Assembly: GCF_000011245.1 (NCBI RefSeq)
Contig: NC_004193.1
Span: forward strand, 2,396,501-2,460,500
From: Oceanobacillus iheyensis HTE831
Lineage (GTDB): Bacteria; Bacillota; Bacilli; Bacillales; Amphibacillaceae
Length of the DNA stretch: 64,000 nt
Direction of reading: 5' to 3'
Made by a program: the position numbers and the translations under genes. The notes below the pieces were generated by a model, which had not been told where the DNA came from, made no database searches, and worked only from the letters and a program-made list of their open reading frames with translations. The stretch's first letter is position 1. The number at the start of each line of letters is the position of its first letter. Positions 16,566-24,899 of this stretch are shown here, piece after piece.

Positions 16566-17012
16566 TCACCCCTTTGGATTAGAAAAAGCGTTAGCAACTC
16601 CTAATTCATTTTGTAAATAGGTTTGAATATATTTACTAAACTGAGCTATCTCTTCAAGGTGGTCATTTAACAAATCTGATATCAGATTATGATCAACTTC
16701 CCTATAATTATTCACTATCTGTTTTCTTAACTCAATAATCCTTTTATAAGCATGTTCATGTTCCGCTTCTAAGACATTCTCATCCAATAAAATATCAATA
16801 ATGTCTTCATAACTACCGGGATCGCGCATAATAAATCCATCGATCATCATATTTCCGACATCTAAAATACTCTCAATAACAATATGTGTCATTCTTTCTT
16901 TTGCCATCTTATCTAAAAATGTAGTACTTGAAGACTGCTTTTTTAATTCGTCTATCACTGTGTCCATATATGTAAGAATTTCTTCCATTTTTTGTTGATC
17001 CACAAAATACAT
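16566..17012 (-). CDS. yutE: HepT-like DUF86 protein YutE
   Basis: 148 residues, DUF86/HepT-like family, matching YutE of bacilli. It is an all-helical protein. In toxin-antitoxin pairs HepT is an RNase with an Rx4-6HxY motif, paired with a MntA nucleotidyltransferase. Here the corresponding stretch reads RKQIVNNY: Arg and Tyr are kept but the His is Asn, and no nucleotidyltransferase gene is next to it. It is therefore more likely a housekeeping paralogue than a toxin. Two ATG-near sites are possible; the ATG at 17012 follows a GGAGGTAATTATAAA-type site. Likely cotranscribed with the SufR-like gene. Confidence 0.82.
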   Translation of the reverse strand: MYFVDQQKMEEILTYMDTVIDELKKQSSSTTFLDKMAKERMTHIVIESILDVGNMMIDGFIMRDPGSYEDIIDILLDENVLEAEHEHAYKRIIELRKQIVNNYREVDHNLISDLLNDHLEEIAQFSKYIQTYLQNELGVANAFSNPKG

Positions 17013-17137
17013 TTTATAATTACCTCCATCATGAGTAAAATGAGTATATAGATATCATATCATATTCTATAGGTGGAATTGTAAAATCGTGATATATTAA
17101 AAGTATCAACAATACATCAGCGAGGAGTAACTATATT

Positions 17138-18571
17138 ATGGATGATACGCAAATAATCCAAATGGATGCGACACAGCTTTCTAAGGCTATATTAAGTTCA
17201 GAACTTACAAGTGTGAAAGCAGTTGCTGCATTTATCAAACATATTCATGAGGTAAATCCAATTATAAATGCCCTTGTAGAAGATCGGTTTATTGAAGCAA
17301 TTGAAGAGGCAAAGGAGTATGACAACCTACTAAAGAACGGACAAAAACGCGGCCCATTACACGGCGTTCCAATAAGTATCAAGGAGTCTCTTCATGTTAC
17401 TGGACTAAAAACAACTGGAGGATTAGAACATAGACAAGATTTAATCGCTATTGAGGATGCAGCTGTCGTAAAGAAATTAAAAGAAGCTGGCGCCATCATT
17501 ATAGGAAAAACAAATACTCCAGCACTATGCTTTTGTCAGGAGACAGACAATAAATTATATGGTCGAACAAATAACCCATGGGATATTTCTAAATCGGCTG
17601 GTGGATCGAGCGGTGGTGAAGGTGCATTATTAGCAGTCGGTGGAGCAGCGGTTGGCATTGGTTCTGATGTAGGAGGATCTATACGTTTTCCTGCTCATTT
17701 TAATGGAGTTATTGGTTTTAAACCTGGGAAAGACCAAATATCTATGGATGGGCATTTTCCAAGTATACAGCATGATTTACAAGCACGTATGTTAACCATT
17801 GGACCAATGGGTAAGTCCGTACAAGATATGAGGTTACTATACGACATTCTAAGCCCATCCAATATAGAATCACAAAAATTGAAGGATTTTAAATTAGAAA
17901 TCTTACCTGGTAATTCTGGGTATCCGTTATCCATTGAAACCGTTGATATATTAAACCAATTAGAATATTTTCTAGAAAAATCATTTCCAACAAAACGAAT
18001 AATGCCTCCATACTTTAAAGATAGTGCATTAATTTGGCAAGAAATCATGTCCATCAATGGTAGTAAACTAATAGAAGATGAAGCATACAACAATGATCGT
18101 TCGGGAGTATATTCTTCCTTCTTAAAAGAAAAATTAACACAGAGAACATCGGTCCATCCGTATTTATCTTGGGCAATTATAGGTGCCAAGATGTTTAAAC
18201 CATCTCATAAACGAGTGAACGAAATTTTAACAATCATTGAACAAGGCGATGGAGTGATAGAAACATACTTAGATAACCGTCTTTTAATTTTTCCAGTGTA
18301 TCATGAAACCGCATTACCTCATGGAAAAGTATTTAAAGAAATCTTTTCGATACGAAAGACTTACCTCCAATATATGCCTTATGTAGCATATGCGAATGTG
18401 TGGGGACTTCCTTCTTTGACCATTCCTGTTGGGGAATCTAAAAATGGCCTACCCATTAGCATTCAAATAATGAGCAAACCTGGAAATGAGGATGCTATCT
18501 TTCGATTAGGCAGATTAATCGAGAAAAAGTATCGTGGCTTTAAATTAGCTCCCATACCAAACGTGGATTAG
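17138..18571 (+). CDS. Amidase signature family hydrolase
   Basis: 477 residues. The Ser-cisSer-Lys triad of the amidase signature is readable: Lys in PISIKES near residue 80, the glycine-rich SAGGSSGGEGALLAVG near residue 155, and the nucleophile Ser in DVGGSIRFPAHF near residue 180. Family members include GatA and many amidases. No gatC or gatB lies next to it, and the C-terminal part differs from GatA, so it is more likely a stand-alone amidase of unknown substrate. GAGGAGTAAC precedes the ATG. Single gene, divergent from yutE. Confidence 0.87.
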   Translation: MDDTQIIQMDATQLSKAILSSELTSVKAVAAFIKHIHEVNPIINALVEDRFIEAIEEAKEYDNLLKNGQKRGPLHGVPISIKESLHVTGLKTTGGLEHRQDLIAIEDAAVVKKLKEAGAIIIGKTNTPALCFCQETDNKLYGRTNNPWDISKSAGGSSGGEGALLAVGGAAVGIGSDVGGSIRFPAHFNGVIGFKPGKDQISMDGHFPSIQHDLQARMLTIGPMGKSVQDMRLLYDILSPSNIESQKLKDFKLEILPGNSGYPLSIETVDILNQLEYFLEKSFPTKRIMPPYFKDSALIWQEIMSINGSKLIEDEAYNNDRSGVYSSFLKEKLTQRTSVHPYLSWAIIGAKMFKPSHKRVNEILTIIEQGDGVIETYLDNRLLIFPVYHETALPHGKVFKEIFSIRKTYLQYMPYVAYANVWGLPSLTIPVGESKNGLPISIQIMSKPGNEDAIFRLGRLIEKKYRGFKLAPIPNVD

Positions 18572-18634
18572 AAAAAGCTCCCATTATATTTTTTCAATGG
18601 TATGCACATACTGAAAATATAGGGGAGTGTTAGA

Positions 18635-18886
18635 ATGAAAAAACAAAAATACGATGAAATATCGAATGTTGAAAAGCAAAAAGAACGCCTCATACCAGAA
18701 GAATTTCCTGAGGGGGCGTACGGTTCAGATATAAATCAAAATGAACCTGTTCAAGGAAAATCAGAACCTTGGCAGGAAGGTCAATACCGTGATAGTGCAT
18801 TTGTCTATCCAGATCGAGAGCACCATGAAAAGACGGAGCGTAGAGTTCCAGGCTCGCATCCACTAGAAGAAGAATCGGAAGAATAA
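18635..18886 (+). CDS. Small hydrophilic cytosolic protein of Bacillaceae type
   Basis: 83 residues, strongly hydrophilic, rich in Glu, Pro and Lys, and probably disordered. The run EEFPEGAYGS and GSHPLEEE at the C-terminus resemble small cytosolic proteins I recall from other Bacillaceae, but no function is known to me. GGGGAG lies 8 bases before the ATG, and a strong terminator follows 5 bases after the stop, so the gene is likely real. Confidence 0.75.
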   Translation: MKKQKYDEISNVEKQKERLIPEEFPEGAYGSDINQNEPVQGKSEPWQEGQYRDSAFVYPDREHHEKTERRVPGSHPLEEESEE

Positions 18887-18891
18887 AGCTT

Positions 18892-18919
18892 GGGGACATT
18901 TCGTTTTGTCCCCTTTTTT
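18892..18919. terminator. Intrinsic terminator between the small cytosolic protein gene and yutD
   Basis: GGGGACA (18892-18898) pairs with TGTCCCC (18907-18913), followed by six T. It serves the plus-strand gene. Confidence 0.85.
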
Positions 18920-19193
18920 ATTTTGGCAATTTTTTCAAAACAAAATAAGCACAGCCAAAATTACAATACTCAAGTAAATAATCGTCTAGTGCTGTAATTT
19001 TTGAATCGATGGGGACTTTTGAATTTCTTTCACCATAGAATCCTTTTAAACGTAACTGGTCATATCCCCAGTCTCCAACAATATAATCATACTTTGCTAA
19101 TATATCGGAATAACGCTCCTTAATTATATCCTCTTGGAACCCATCTTTTATATTTTCGATCATTTCATATTTTTTTCCATTCAATTCAATCAT
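18918..19193 (-). CDS. yutD: YutD-family protein (DUF1027)
   Basis: 91 residues, DUF1027. DIVGDWGYDQLRLKGFY-like YDYIVGDWGYDQLRLKGFY and the C-terminal EYCNFGCAYFVLKKL with two cysteines are family landmarks. Function is unknown; the gene is conserved near yutE-yutH in bacilli. GGAGTGG lies 7-8 bases before the ATG. Divergent from the spore lipoprotein gene. Confidence 0.88.
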   Translation of the reverse strand: MIELNGKKYEMIENIKDGFQEDIIKERYSDILAKYDYIVGDWGYDQLRLKGFYGERNSKVPIDSKITALDDYLLEYCNFGCAYFVLKKLPK

Positions 19194-19322
19194 GAATGAC
19201 CACTCCTTTATGTGCTTTTAGTTTATCATAGTCGATATATTAAAAACCAGAAAAAATTACCTGCATGATTTCTTCGTTTTTATAAAAACTACAAATACTA
19301 AAAGTTATGGGAGGATATAATA

Positions 19323-19865
19323 ATGAAATTGTTAATACCGCTATTCTTAATAACTGGAATGTTAGCTGGATGTGGAGTAGATGATGCTGCTGACGATACC
19401 TCACCTCAACTAGATCCTAATCGAAATCAAACCGAACCCAATGAATCCAACAATAAGTTAGGTTTTGTACGCTATACAAAAGATGAATTTGCTAACGATG
19501 AATCACATGAACATCGTTCTATCACTATTGACCGGCGGGAAATGGCTGATATGATTTCAAGAATTTTATTACAAAACAATCAGTATGAAGAAGTTGCTAC
19601 TTTAGTTACTGATGAAGAAGTGCTTATTGCATTCGAACGATCAGAAAATATTGATAATAACCAAGCTATGATAAATGCAAGAAAAACGGCAGAATCAGTG
19701 TTACCTCGTTATTATGATATTTATACATCTGGAGATAAATCGTTAATTCAGGATATTCAAACACTTCATTATTCACTTGCGAATAATCCAAATTTCGATT
19801 ACGACCAAACAGTGCAAACCATCATAGAAGAGATGAAACAAGATGAAACACCAGATGATGAATAA
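19323..19865 (+). CDS. YhcN/YlaJ-family spore lipoprotein
   Basis: 180 residues. The signal ends in the lipobox LAGC at residue 17, so the protein is anchored outside a membrane. A short acidic, Asn-rich linker follows, then a domain with alternating helices and strands (DRREMADMISRILLQNNQYE, ATLVTDEEVLIAFE) typical of YhcN/YlaJ proteins made in the forespore and linked to the inner spore membrane and germination. It holds the place of yutC in the B. subtilis order. The acidic tail ends DETPDDE. GGGAGG precedes the ATG. Confidence 0.85.
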   Translation: MKLLIPLFLITGMLAGCGVDDAADDTSPQLDPNRNQTEPNESNNKLGFVRYTKDEFANDESHEHRSITIDRREMADMISRILLQNNQYEEVATLVTDEEVLIAFERSENIDNNQAMINARKTAESVLPRYYDIYTSGDKSLIQDIQTLHYSLANNPNFDYDQTVQTIIEEMKQDETPDDE

Positions 19866-19971
19866 ACAATGGATTTAAGATCAAAAGTGAAAATCGGCAT
19901 ATAGAAACACATCGATTTTTATACGTGGTTCTTGATGTGAAGATTATTTGGGGTATAAAGGAGGTGACAAC

Positions 19972-20940
19972 GTGAACCCAAAACAAGTGCTCATGCTAAC
20001 GGGATTCATCCTATTTATTACTACTTTCCCATTAACCATTCTGGCTGAGGATAATCAAGAGAACGATATTTATGAACAACGGATGGCTCTTTTTAAAAAA
20101 ACAGAAGCTTTAACGCAAATTCCATGGTATTATTTTGCGGCAATCGATAACTACGAACGAAATATAACTAATAGTGATGAACCAGAGAAAGTAATATCAA
20201 TTGAATTTGCCGAGGAAATTTGGTACGGATTAGGCAACGCTGCTAAAGCATCTGAAAATGAAATAATTCAACAGTTTGGTGGCATTGGAAAAGATGGTAA
20301 TGGTGACGGTAAGGCACAAATAAAAAATGAAGAAGATATTTTATATTCCATGGGTATGGTAATTCAAGAATATGGAATGAATGAAGATGATATTAAAATT
20401 GCTCTTTGGGAACATTATAAAAGAGATTTAACGGTGCAAACCATTATGAATACATCTAAAGTATTTAAGAAATTTGGTCACGTTCACCTCACCAATCGAG
20501 CATTTCCAGTAGACACAGATTATAATTATAGCTACCGTAATACGTGGGGGGATCGACGTGGATTCGGTGGTTTGCGAATACATGAAGGGACTGATATTTT
20601 TGCCTCTTACGGGGTTCCAGTTCAATCAACAACATACGGCGTAGTTGAAATGATGGGATGGAATCTTTATGGTGGTTGGAGAATAGGAATTAGAGACATC
20701 TACAATATTTATCATTATTATGCACATATGAATGGATATAGTGACGATTTAAAAGTAGGTCAAGTTGTAGAGCCAGGTGATGTTATCGGTAGCGTCGGAT
20801 CCACAGGATACGGCCCACCAGGAACTTCTGGAAAATTTCCACCACATTTGCATTATGGAATGTATAAAGATAATGGATACAGCGAATTCTCATTCGATCC
20901 TTATCCATACTTAAAAAAGTGGGAGCGAATGTCTAATTAA
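19972..20940 (+). CDS. lytH: L-Ala-D-Glu endopeptidase, LytH type (M23 metallopeptidase)
   Basis: 322 residues. N-terminal hydrophobic segment (residues 8-24) is a signal anchor or signal peptide. The C-terminal M23 (LytM) domain has the zinc ligands in RIHEGTDIF (His and Asp) and PPHLHYG, and the GYGPPGTSGKFPPHLH loop of the YunA/LytH group. B. subtilis LytH trims stem peptides to single L-Ala in spore cortex peptidoglycan and is expressed in the mother cell late in sporulation. The start is GTG at 19972, 7 bases after AAAGGAGG; the longer ATG reading has no site. Confidence 0.92.
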   Translation: MNPKQVLMLTGFILFITTFPLTILAEDNQENDIYEQRMALFKKTEALTQIPWYYFAAIDNYERNITNSDEPEKVISIEFAEEIWYGLGNAAKASENEIIQQFGGIGKDGNGDGKAQIKNEEDILYSMGMVIQEYGMNEDDIKIALWEHYKRDLTVQTIMNTSKVFKKFGHVHLTNRAFPVDTDYNYSYRNTWGDRRGFGGLRIHEGTDIFASYGVPVQSTTYGVVEMMGWNLYGGWRIGIRDIYNIYHYYAHMNGYSDDLKVGQVVEPGDVIGSVGSTGYGPPGTSGKFPPHLHYGMYKDNGYSEFSFDPYPYLKKWERMSN

Positions 20941-21045
20941 ACGTTTAAGCTTATTCCAATGTGGTTAGAATAAAAAAGTTTTTTTAATAACATTCAAGCT
21001 GTAGAATTGATGTATAACGACTAGGTTATCCAAGATTTCAACTCT

Positions 21046-21088
21046 AAAAGGACTACTTTCTGGTGATACGACAGAAAGTAGTCCTTTT
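21046..21088. terminator. Intrinsic terminator after lytH
   Basis: AAAAGGACTACTTTCTG (21046-21062) and CAGAAAGTAGTCCTTTT (21072-21088) form a perfect 17-bp stem; T/A runs allow action in both directions, ending lytH and the NSS transporter operon. Confidence 0.88.
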
Positions 21089-21095
21089 AATTTTT

Positions 21096-21197
21096 CTACG
21101 CTTTTCCTTTTCGAATCGTATTCCATATACTAGCCGCTAATCCGCCCCACAGAATCACCATTCCAATTATCATTACTGTAATTGCACTAGCCGACAT
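21096..21197 (-). CDS. MetS-type small subunit of NSS transporter (33 residues)
   Basis: A 33-residue protein starting MSASAITVMIIGMVILWGGL and ending AASIWNTIRKGKA. It is one transmembrane helix with a basic C-terminal tail. It matches the small partner subunits (MetS type) found after NSS-family carriers; in Corynebacterium the MetS subunit is needed for methionine/alanine uptake by MetP. AAGGAGG lies 9 bases before its ATG, inside the end of the transporter gene, and the ATG directly follows the transporter stop codon, so translation is probably coupled. Confidence 0.88.
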   Translation of the reverse strand: MSASAITVMIIGMVILWGGLAASIWNTIRKGKA

Positions 21198-22733
21198 TTA
21201 TTTTGCCTCCTTATCTTGTTCGGTATATTCAGTCAATTCATTGGATTTCCATTTTGTTAGTGATAAAACTATACCGATTACTAATGCTGCGATAGCTACC
21301 GTCCATCCTCCAAAAGTAATGAAGGTATTTGCGTATTCCCCATAATTTCCTGTAGCTGTATCAAATTCTCTTAATAAGTTTTGCTTAAATAACCCGAGCA
21401 TCATATATCCCATTACAATCGGAGTAATAACTGTTAGACAAATAGTCCACCATGATCCTAATCGAATATCAGAAACACTATTTGCATGCGACTTTAATAC
21501 ATTTGACTTACGCAAAATCCAAGCAATTAGAACGACCTCAACCAATCCTAGCATCGCTACTCCAAATTGATTGATAAAATAGTCCACTACATCTAAGAAA
21601 TGTAATCCACCACGACTAGCAAATAATAATGAAATTACCGCTGCTAATCCACCACCGAATAATACAGCTTTTGTACGAGTAATCTTAAATTTATCTACTA
21701 ATGCTGATACATAAGCTTCTGTGATGGATACTAATGATGTTATCCCTGCTAATGTCAAAGAAACAAAGAATAATGCACCAAACAATCCATTAAATGCAGG
21801 TAATTCATTAATAATCGCTGGAAAAACGACAAAAGCGAGTCCTACTCCACCAGCTACAACTTCATCTACACCAACTCCTGAGGAGGTAGCCATAAAGCCT
21901 AATACACCAAAAACTCCAATTCCTGCTAATAATTCAAATCCAGAGTTACCGAAACCTACAATAAATGCATTATTAGTTATATCTGATTTTTTTGGTAAAT
22001 AACTAGAATAGGTAATCATAATAGCAAAGGCAATTGATAAACTGAAAAAGATTTGACCATAAGCAGCAATCCATACATCAGGCTCAAGAATTCTGCTAAA
22101 GTCTGGTGTAAAGAATGCGTTCAAACCTTCTGCTGCTCCAGGCAATGTTACTGCTCGAATAACAATTACTAAAAATACTAAAACCAGAAGTGGTATAAAT
22201 ATACGGTTAGCTACTTCAATCCCTTTCTTTACACCACGGAATAAAATACCTAATACAAGAACCCAAACTATAATCAAAGGTATTAATACTCCAGGAACTA
22301 ACCCACCGACTTGACCTGGCACCTCTGCTAGATTTAAATAATCTCCAAATAAAAATCCTTCTGTATCTTCTCCCCAAGATAAATTAAAAGAAAAGATAGA
22401 ATATGAAATTGCCCAGGCAATAATGACAGAGTAATATGTCGATATAACAAAGGCAACTAAAACCGCCCACCAACCTACGAATTCTGCTTTCTTATTCATT
22501 CTGCTAAATGTCAATGGAGCTGAACCTCTATATTTATGCCCCATTGTAAATTCCATGATTAATATCGGTATACCAGCGGTTAATAATGCAAAAAGGTAAG
22601 GAATAAAAAACGCTCCTCCTCCACTTTCATAAGCCACCGAAGGAAATCTCCATATATTACCCAAACCAACTGCAGAACCCACTGCTGCTAAGATAAATCC
22701 TGCACGTGTTCCCCATTGTGACCGATTTTCCAT
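21198..22733 (-). CDS. Neurotransmitter:sodium symporter (NSS) family transporter, probably amino acid
   Basis: 511 residues with about 12 transmembrane helices. The NSS signature AVGLGNIWRFP near residue 20 holds the Na+ and substrate-binding unwound region of TM1. The family couples Na+ entry to uptake of amino acids; the MetS-type subunit right behind it points to methionine, alanine or related substrates. GGGGGAAAG precedes the ATG, and a promoter is readable about 100 bases upstream. The terminator at 21046-21088 lies after the small subunit gene. Confidence 0.9.
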   Translation of the reverse strand: MENRSQWGTRAGFILAAVGSAVGLGNIWRFPSVAYESGGGAFFIPYLFALLTAGIPILIMEFTMGHKYRGSAPLTFSRMNKKAEFVGWWAVLVAFVISTYYSVIIAWAISYSIFSFNLSWGEDTEGFLFGDYLNLAEVPGQVGGLVPGVLIPLIIVWVLVLGILFRGVKKGIEVANRIFIPLLVLVFLVIVIRAVTLPGAAEGLNAFFTPDFSRILEPDVWIAAYGQIFFSLSIAFAIMITYSSYLPKKSDITNNAFIVGFGNSGFELLAGIGVFGVLGFMATSSGVGVDEVVAGGVGLAFVVFPAIINELPAFNGLFGALFFVSLTLAGITSLVSITEAYVSALVDKFKITRTKAVLFGGGLAAVISLLFASRGGLHFLDVVDYFINQFGVAMLGLVEVVLIAWILRKSNVLKSHANSVSDIRLGSWWTICLTVITPIVMGYMMLGLFKQNLLREFDTATGNYGEYANTFITFGGWTVAIAALVIGIVLSLTKWKSNELTEYTEQDKEAK

Positions 22734-22829
22734 TTACTTTCCCCCTCATATAAAAATAGTAATAGCCTGTTTCTTTATTAATATGTAGAAAAATATCAAT
22801 TATTAATACTTTCAGACTATTATATTTGT

Positions 22830-22857
22830 ATTATAACTTGTTCTTTTTATTTGTCAA
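22830..22857 (-). promoter_or_regulatory. SigmaA-type promoter of the NSS transporter operon
   Basis: Minus-strand TTGACA (22857-22852) and TATAAT (22835-22830) are both perfect consensus with a 16-base spacer. Confidence 0.75.
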
Positions 22858-22898
22858 ACGGTTCTGATAATTTAATAGGCGTTTATTTACATTTAAAA

Positions 22899-22940
22899 AA
22901 ATCACATGAGTAATAGTAATCCTATTACCTCATGTGATTT
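22899..22940 (-). terminator. Intrinsic terminator of lysW
   Basis: AAATCACATGAG-TAATAG (22899-22916) and CTATTACCTCATGTGATTT (22922-22940) pair with one bulged base. It lies 10 bases after the lysW stop codon on the minus strand, with T-rich DNA following. Confidence 0.8.
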
Positions 22941-22949
22941 CAAATTTCT

Positions 22950-24518
22950 TTATTTCATTGTTGTTTTCTCTTTTCTTCGGTCAACGACGCTTTTCTTCAA
23001 TACTATTACAATGATACTCATAAGTAAAATTGTCACCAATAAAGAAAGTAATGTAGAGTGAGTATATCCAACTAAGGTAAATCCTACTATAGCAGATACA
23101 GCAGCTATAATTGCATAAGGCAACTGTGTTAGCACATGGTCTATATGATTCGCTCCTGCACCTGTAGAGGAAAGTACGGTAGTATCTGAAATTGGAGAAC
23201 AATGATCACCAAATACTGCTCCAGCAAGTACTGCTGCTAGTGCTGGCAATAATAAACTCTCATCTGTATTCACCATGATGTTAGCAGCAATTGGAAGCAT
23301 AATACCAAAGGTTCCCCAAGATGTACCGGTTGCTAAAGCCATGATGGCAGATATTATAAATAATATAACTGGTAACAACGACACGTTAATTGAAGCATTT
23401 TCAACTAATCCAGCCAAGTAATCGCCTGTTCCAATACTTCCAATAATTGAACCAATCATCCAAGCCAATAAAAGAATGTTAATTGCAGGCATCATTGTTT
23501 TCGTACCTTCAATTAATATTTTTCCAAACTCAGAACGCGGTACCCTTTGAGAGAAATAGAATACAGCTGCAACTATTACGGACGAAAGACCACCTAATAT
23601 TAATGATAAATTAACGTTTGTGTTTGCAAAGGCATCAATTAATCCATAACTTGATGCTTCAATTACACCAGTGGTATACATTGAGCCAATTGTAACAATA
23701 AATAACACAATAATTGGCACTAATAAGTGGTATACTTTCCCATCTTTATGTGGATCAAAAACATCACCTAAATCTCCGGCAACATTGTCTTGTTCAGGAC
23801 TAAGAAGTTCACCATCTTTTTCAGCTCTTTTTTCATGTGTGTGCATTGGTCCTAGATCCAAATGGAAATACGCTACAATAAAGACGAGAATAATTGCTGA
23901 TATTGCATAGAAATTCAATGGAATCATTTGGATAAATGCTTCAAATGGTTGATACTCTGTAATTTCATTAGCAGCGAATAACGTCCCTAATGTTCCGATA
24001 ATATATGCTCCCCAACTAGAAATAGGGGCTAACACAGTAACTGGTGCAGAACTAGAATCAATAAAATAAGCAAGTTTTGCACGTGAAATTCGATGGCGGT
24101 CGGTTAGCGGTCTCGCAATTTGGCCAACTGCTAAACTATTAAAATAATCGTCAATAAAAATAATTATTCCAATAACAGCCGTCATTACCTGTGCACCCGT
24201 TCTTGTCTTCACTCGTTTCATCATCCAGTCACCAAATGCTCTACTTCCACCTGATGCTTGTAAAAATGCTGTTAATATCCCTAGAAGTATTAAAAAGCTA
24301 AGGAGGAATATATTTCCTATCTGCCATTCTCCATCAGCATAAAATATAGTGTAAAATACTTCCCAAATCTCAGTGATTGAGGATAAAATATTAAAATTGT
24401 GAATAAGCAATGCTCCTACAATAATTCCTGTACCTAATGATATTAGAACATTACGTGTAATAATCACTAGTAGTAGCATAATTACTGCAGGAATAAGTGA
24501 ATAAATTGTACCTTCCAT
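22950..24518 (-). CDS. lysW: NhaC-family transporter under lysine riboswitch, predicted lysine carrier (LysW type)
   Basis: 522 residues, about 12 transmembrane helices, NhaC family. The segments FIDDYFNSLAVGQI and FIDSSSAPVTVLAPISSWGA, and the C-terminal ATGTSWGTFGIMLPIA and FGDHCSPISDTTVLSS, are the family's ion-binding blocks. NhaC members exchange Na+ for H+ or organic ions. A lysine riboswitch sits in its leader, and comparative studies assigned such NhaC proteins to lysine transport (LysW). So lysine uptake is the best call; substrate is not proven. GGAGG lies 8 bases before the ATG at 24518; an ATG five codons earlier has no site. Confidence 0.85.
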   Translation of the reverse strand: MEGTIYSLIPAVIMLLLVIITRNVLISLGTGIIVGALLIHNFNILSSITEIWEVFYTIFYADGEWQIGNIFLLSFLILLGILTAFLQASGGSRAFGDWMMKRVKTRTGAQVMTAVIGIIIFIDDYFNSLAVGQIARPLTDRHRISRAKLAYFIDSSSAPVTVLAPISSWGAYIIGTLGTLFAANEITEYQPFEAFIQMIPLNFYAISAIILVFIVAYFHLDLGPMHTHEKRAEKDGELLSPEQDNVAGDLGDVFDPHKDGKVYHLLVPIIVLFIVTIGSMYTTGVIEASSYGLIDAFANTNVNLSLILGGLSSVIVAAVFYFSQRVPRSEFGKILIEGTKTMMPAINILLLAWMIGSIIGSIGTGDYLAGLVENASINVSLLPVILFIISAIMALATGTSWGTFGIMLPIAANIMVNTDESLLLPALAAVLAGAVFGDHCSPISDTTVLSSTGAGANHIDHVLTQLPYAIIAAVSAIVGFTLVGYTHSTLLSLLVTILLMSIIVIVLKKSVVDRRKEKTTMK

Positions 24519-24604
24519 AGTTGTTACCTCCAAATAATTATTTGGTGATGGAGATAATACCCGAAATGCTCTTGATGTAAAGCAACGTTGCTATTTTTAA
24601 GCAC

Positions 24605-24642
24605 AAAAAAAACAACGACAGAAAATAACCATCATTGTTTTA
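24605..24642 (-). terminator. Riboswitch-controlled terminator of lysW
   Basis: On the minus strand AAAACAATGA (24641-24632) pairs with TCGTTGTTTT (24618-24609), followed by a run of T. It lies between the lysine aptamer and the lysW start and is the likely off-state hairpin. Confidence 0.8.
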
Positions 24643-24663
24643 CCAACTAACGTTATCCTCCAT

Positions 24664-24848
24664 TTCGATCAGTAGTTCTCCATGCACTTAATTTTGCATG
24701 ACAGTGCATCTTTTATTCAAAGATGTACCAGCAATAATAAGTCTGACCCTTATTATGCTTCGGCAAACAACCCTTCCACCAACTATCATCGTTGTCATCC
24801 TCTTGTCGATTACTAATGTTGTATGCTCCTCTACCTCACCGATCTGAT
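24664..24848 (-). promoter_or_regulatory. Lysine riboswitch (L box)
   Basis: On the minus strand the conserved L-box blocks appear in order: GATCGGTGAGGTAGAGGAGC at the 5' end, GGTGGAAGGG, TTTGCCGAAG, CTGGTACATC, CACTGTCATG, and GTGCATGGAGAACTACTGAT at the 3' end. The 5' GATCGG...GTAG and 3' CTACTGATC pair as P1. A terminator follows. Lysine binding should stop transcription before lysW. Confidence 0.92.
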
Positions 24849-24870
24849 AAGGCAATATTCAATTACTAGT

Positions 24871-24899
24871 AATATACTATATTATTCATCATTCTGCAA
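24871..24899 (-). promoter_or_regulatory. SigmaA-type promoter of the lysine riboswitch/lysW transcript
   Basis: Minus-strand TTGCAG (24899-24894) and TATATT (24876-24871) with a 17-base spacer. The -35 overlaps the last codons of yunB, and transcription would start just before the aptamer. Confidence 0.6.

Noticed and set aside
16566..17012. HepT/MntA toxin-antitoxin pair
   Set aside because: The catalytic His is replaced and no nucleotidyltransferase gene is adjacent.
17695..18189. 164-residue minus-strand ORF inside the amidase gene
   Set aside because: Fully antisense to a well-supported amidase gene; no start site and no recognisable motif.
17138..18571. GatA subunit of the tRNA amidotransferase
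   Set aside because: No gatC or gatB neighbours and a divergent C-terminal half; the catalytic residues are shared by all amidase-signature proteins.
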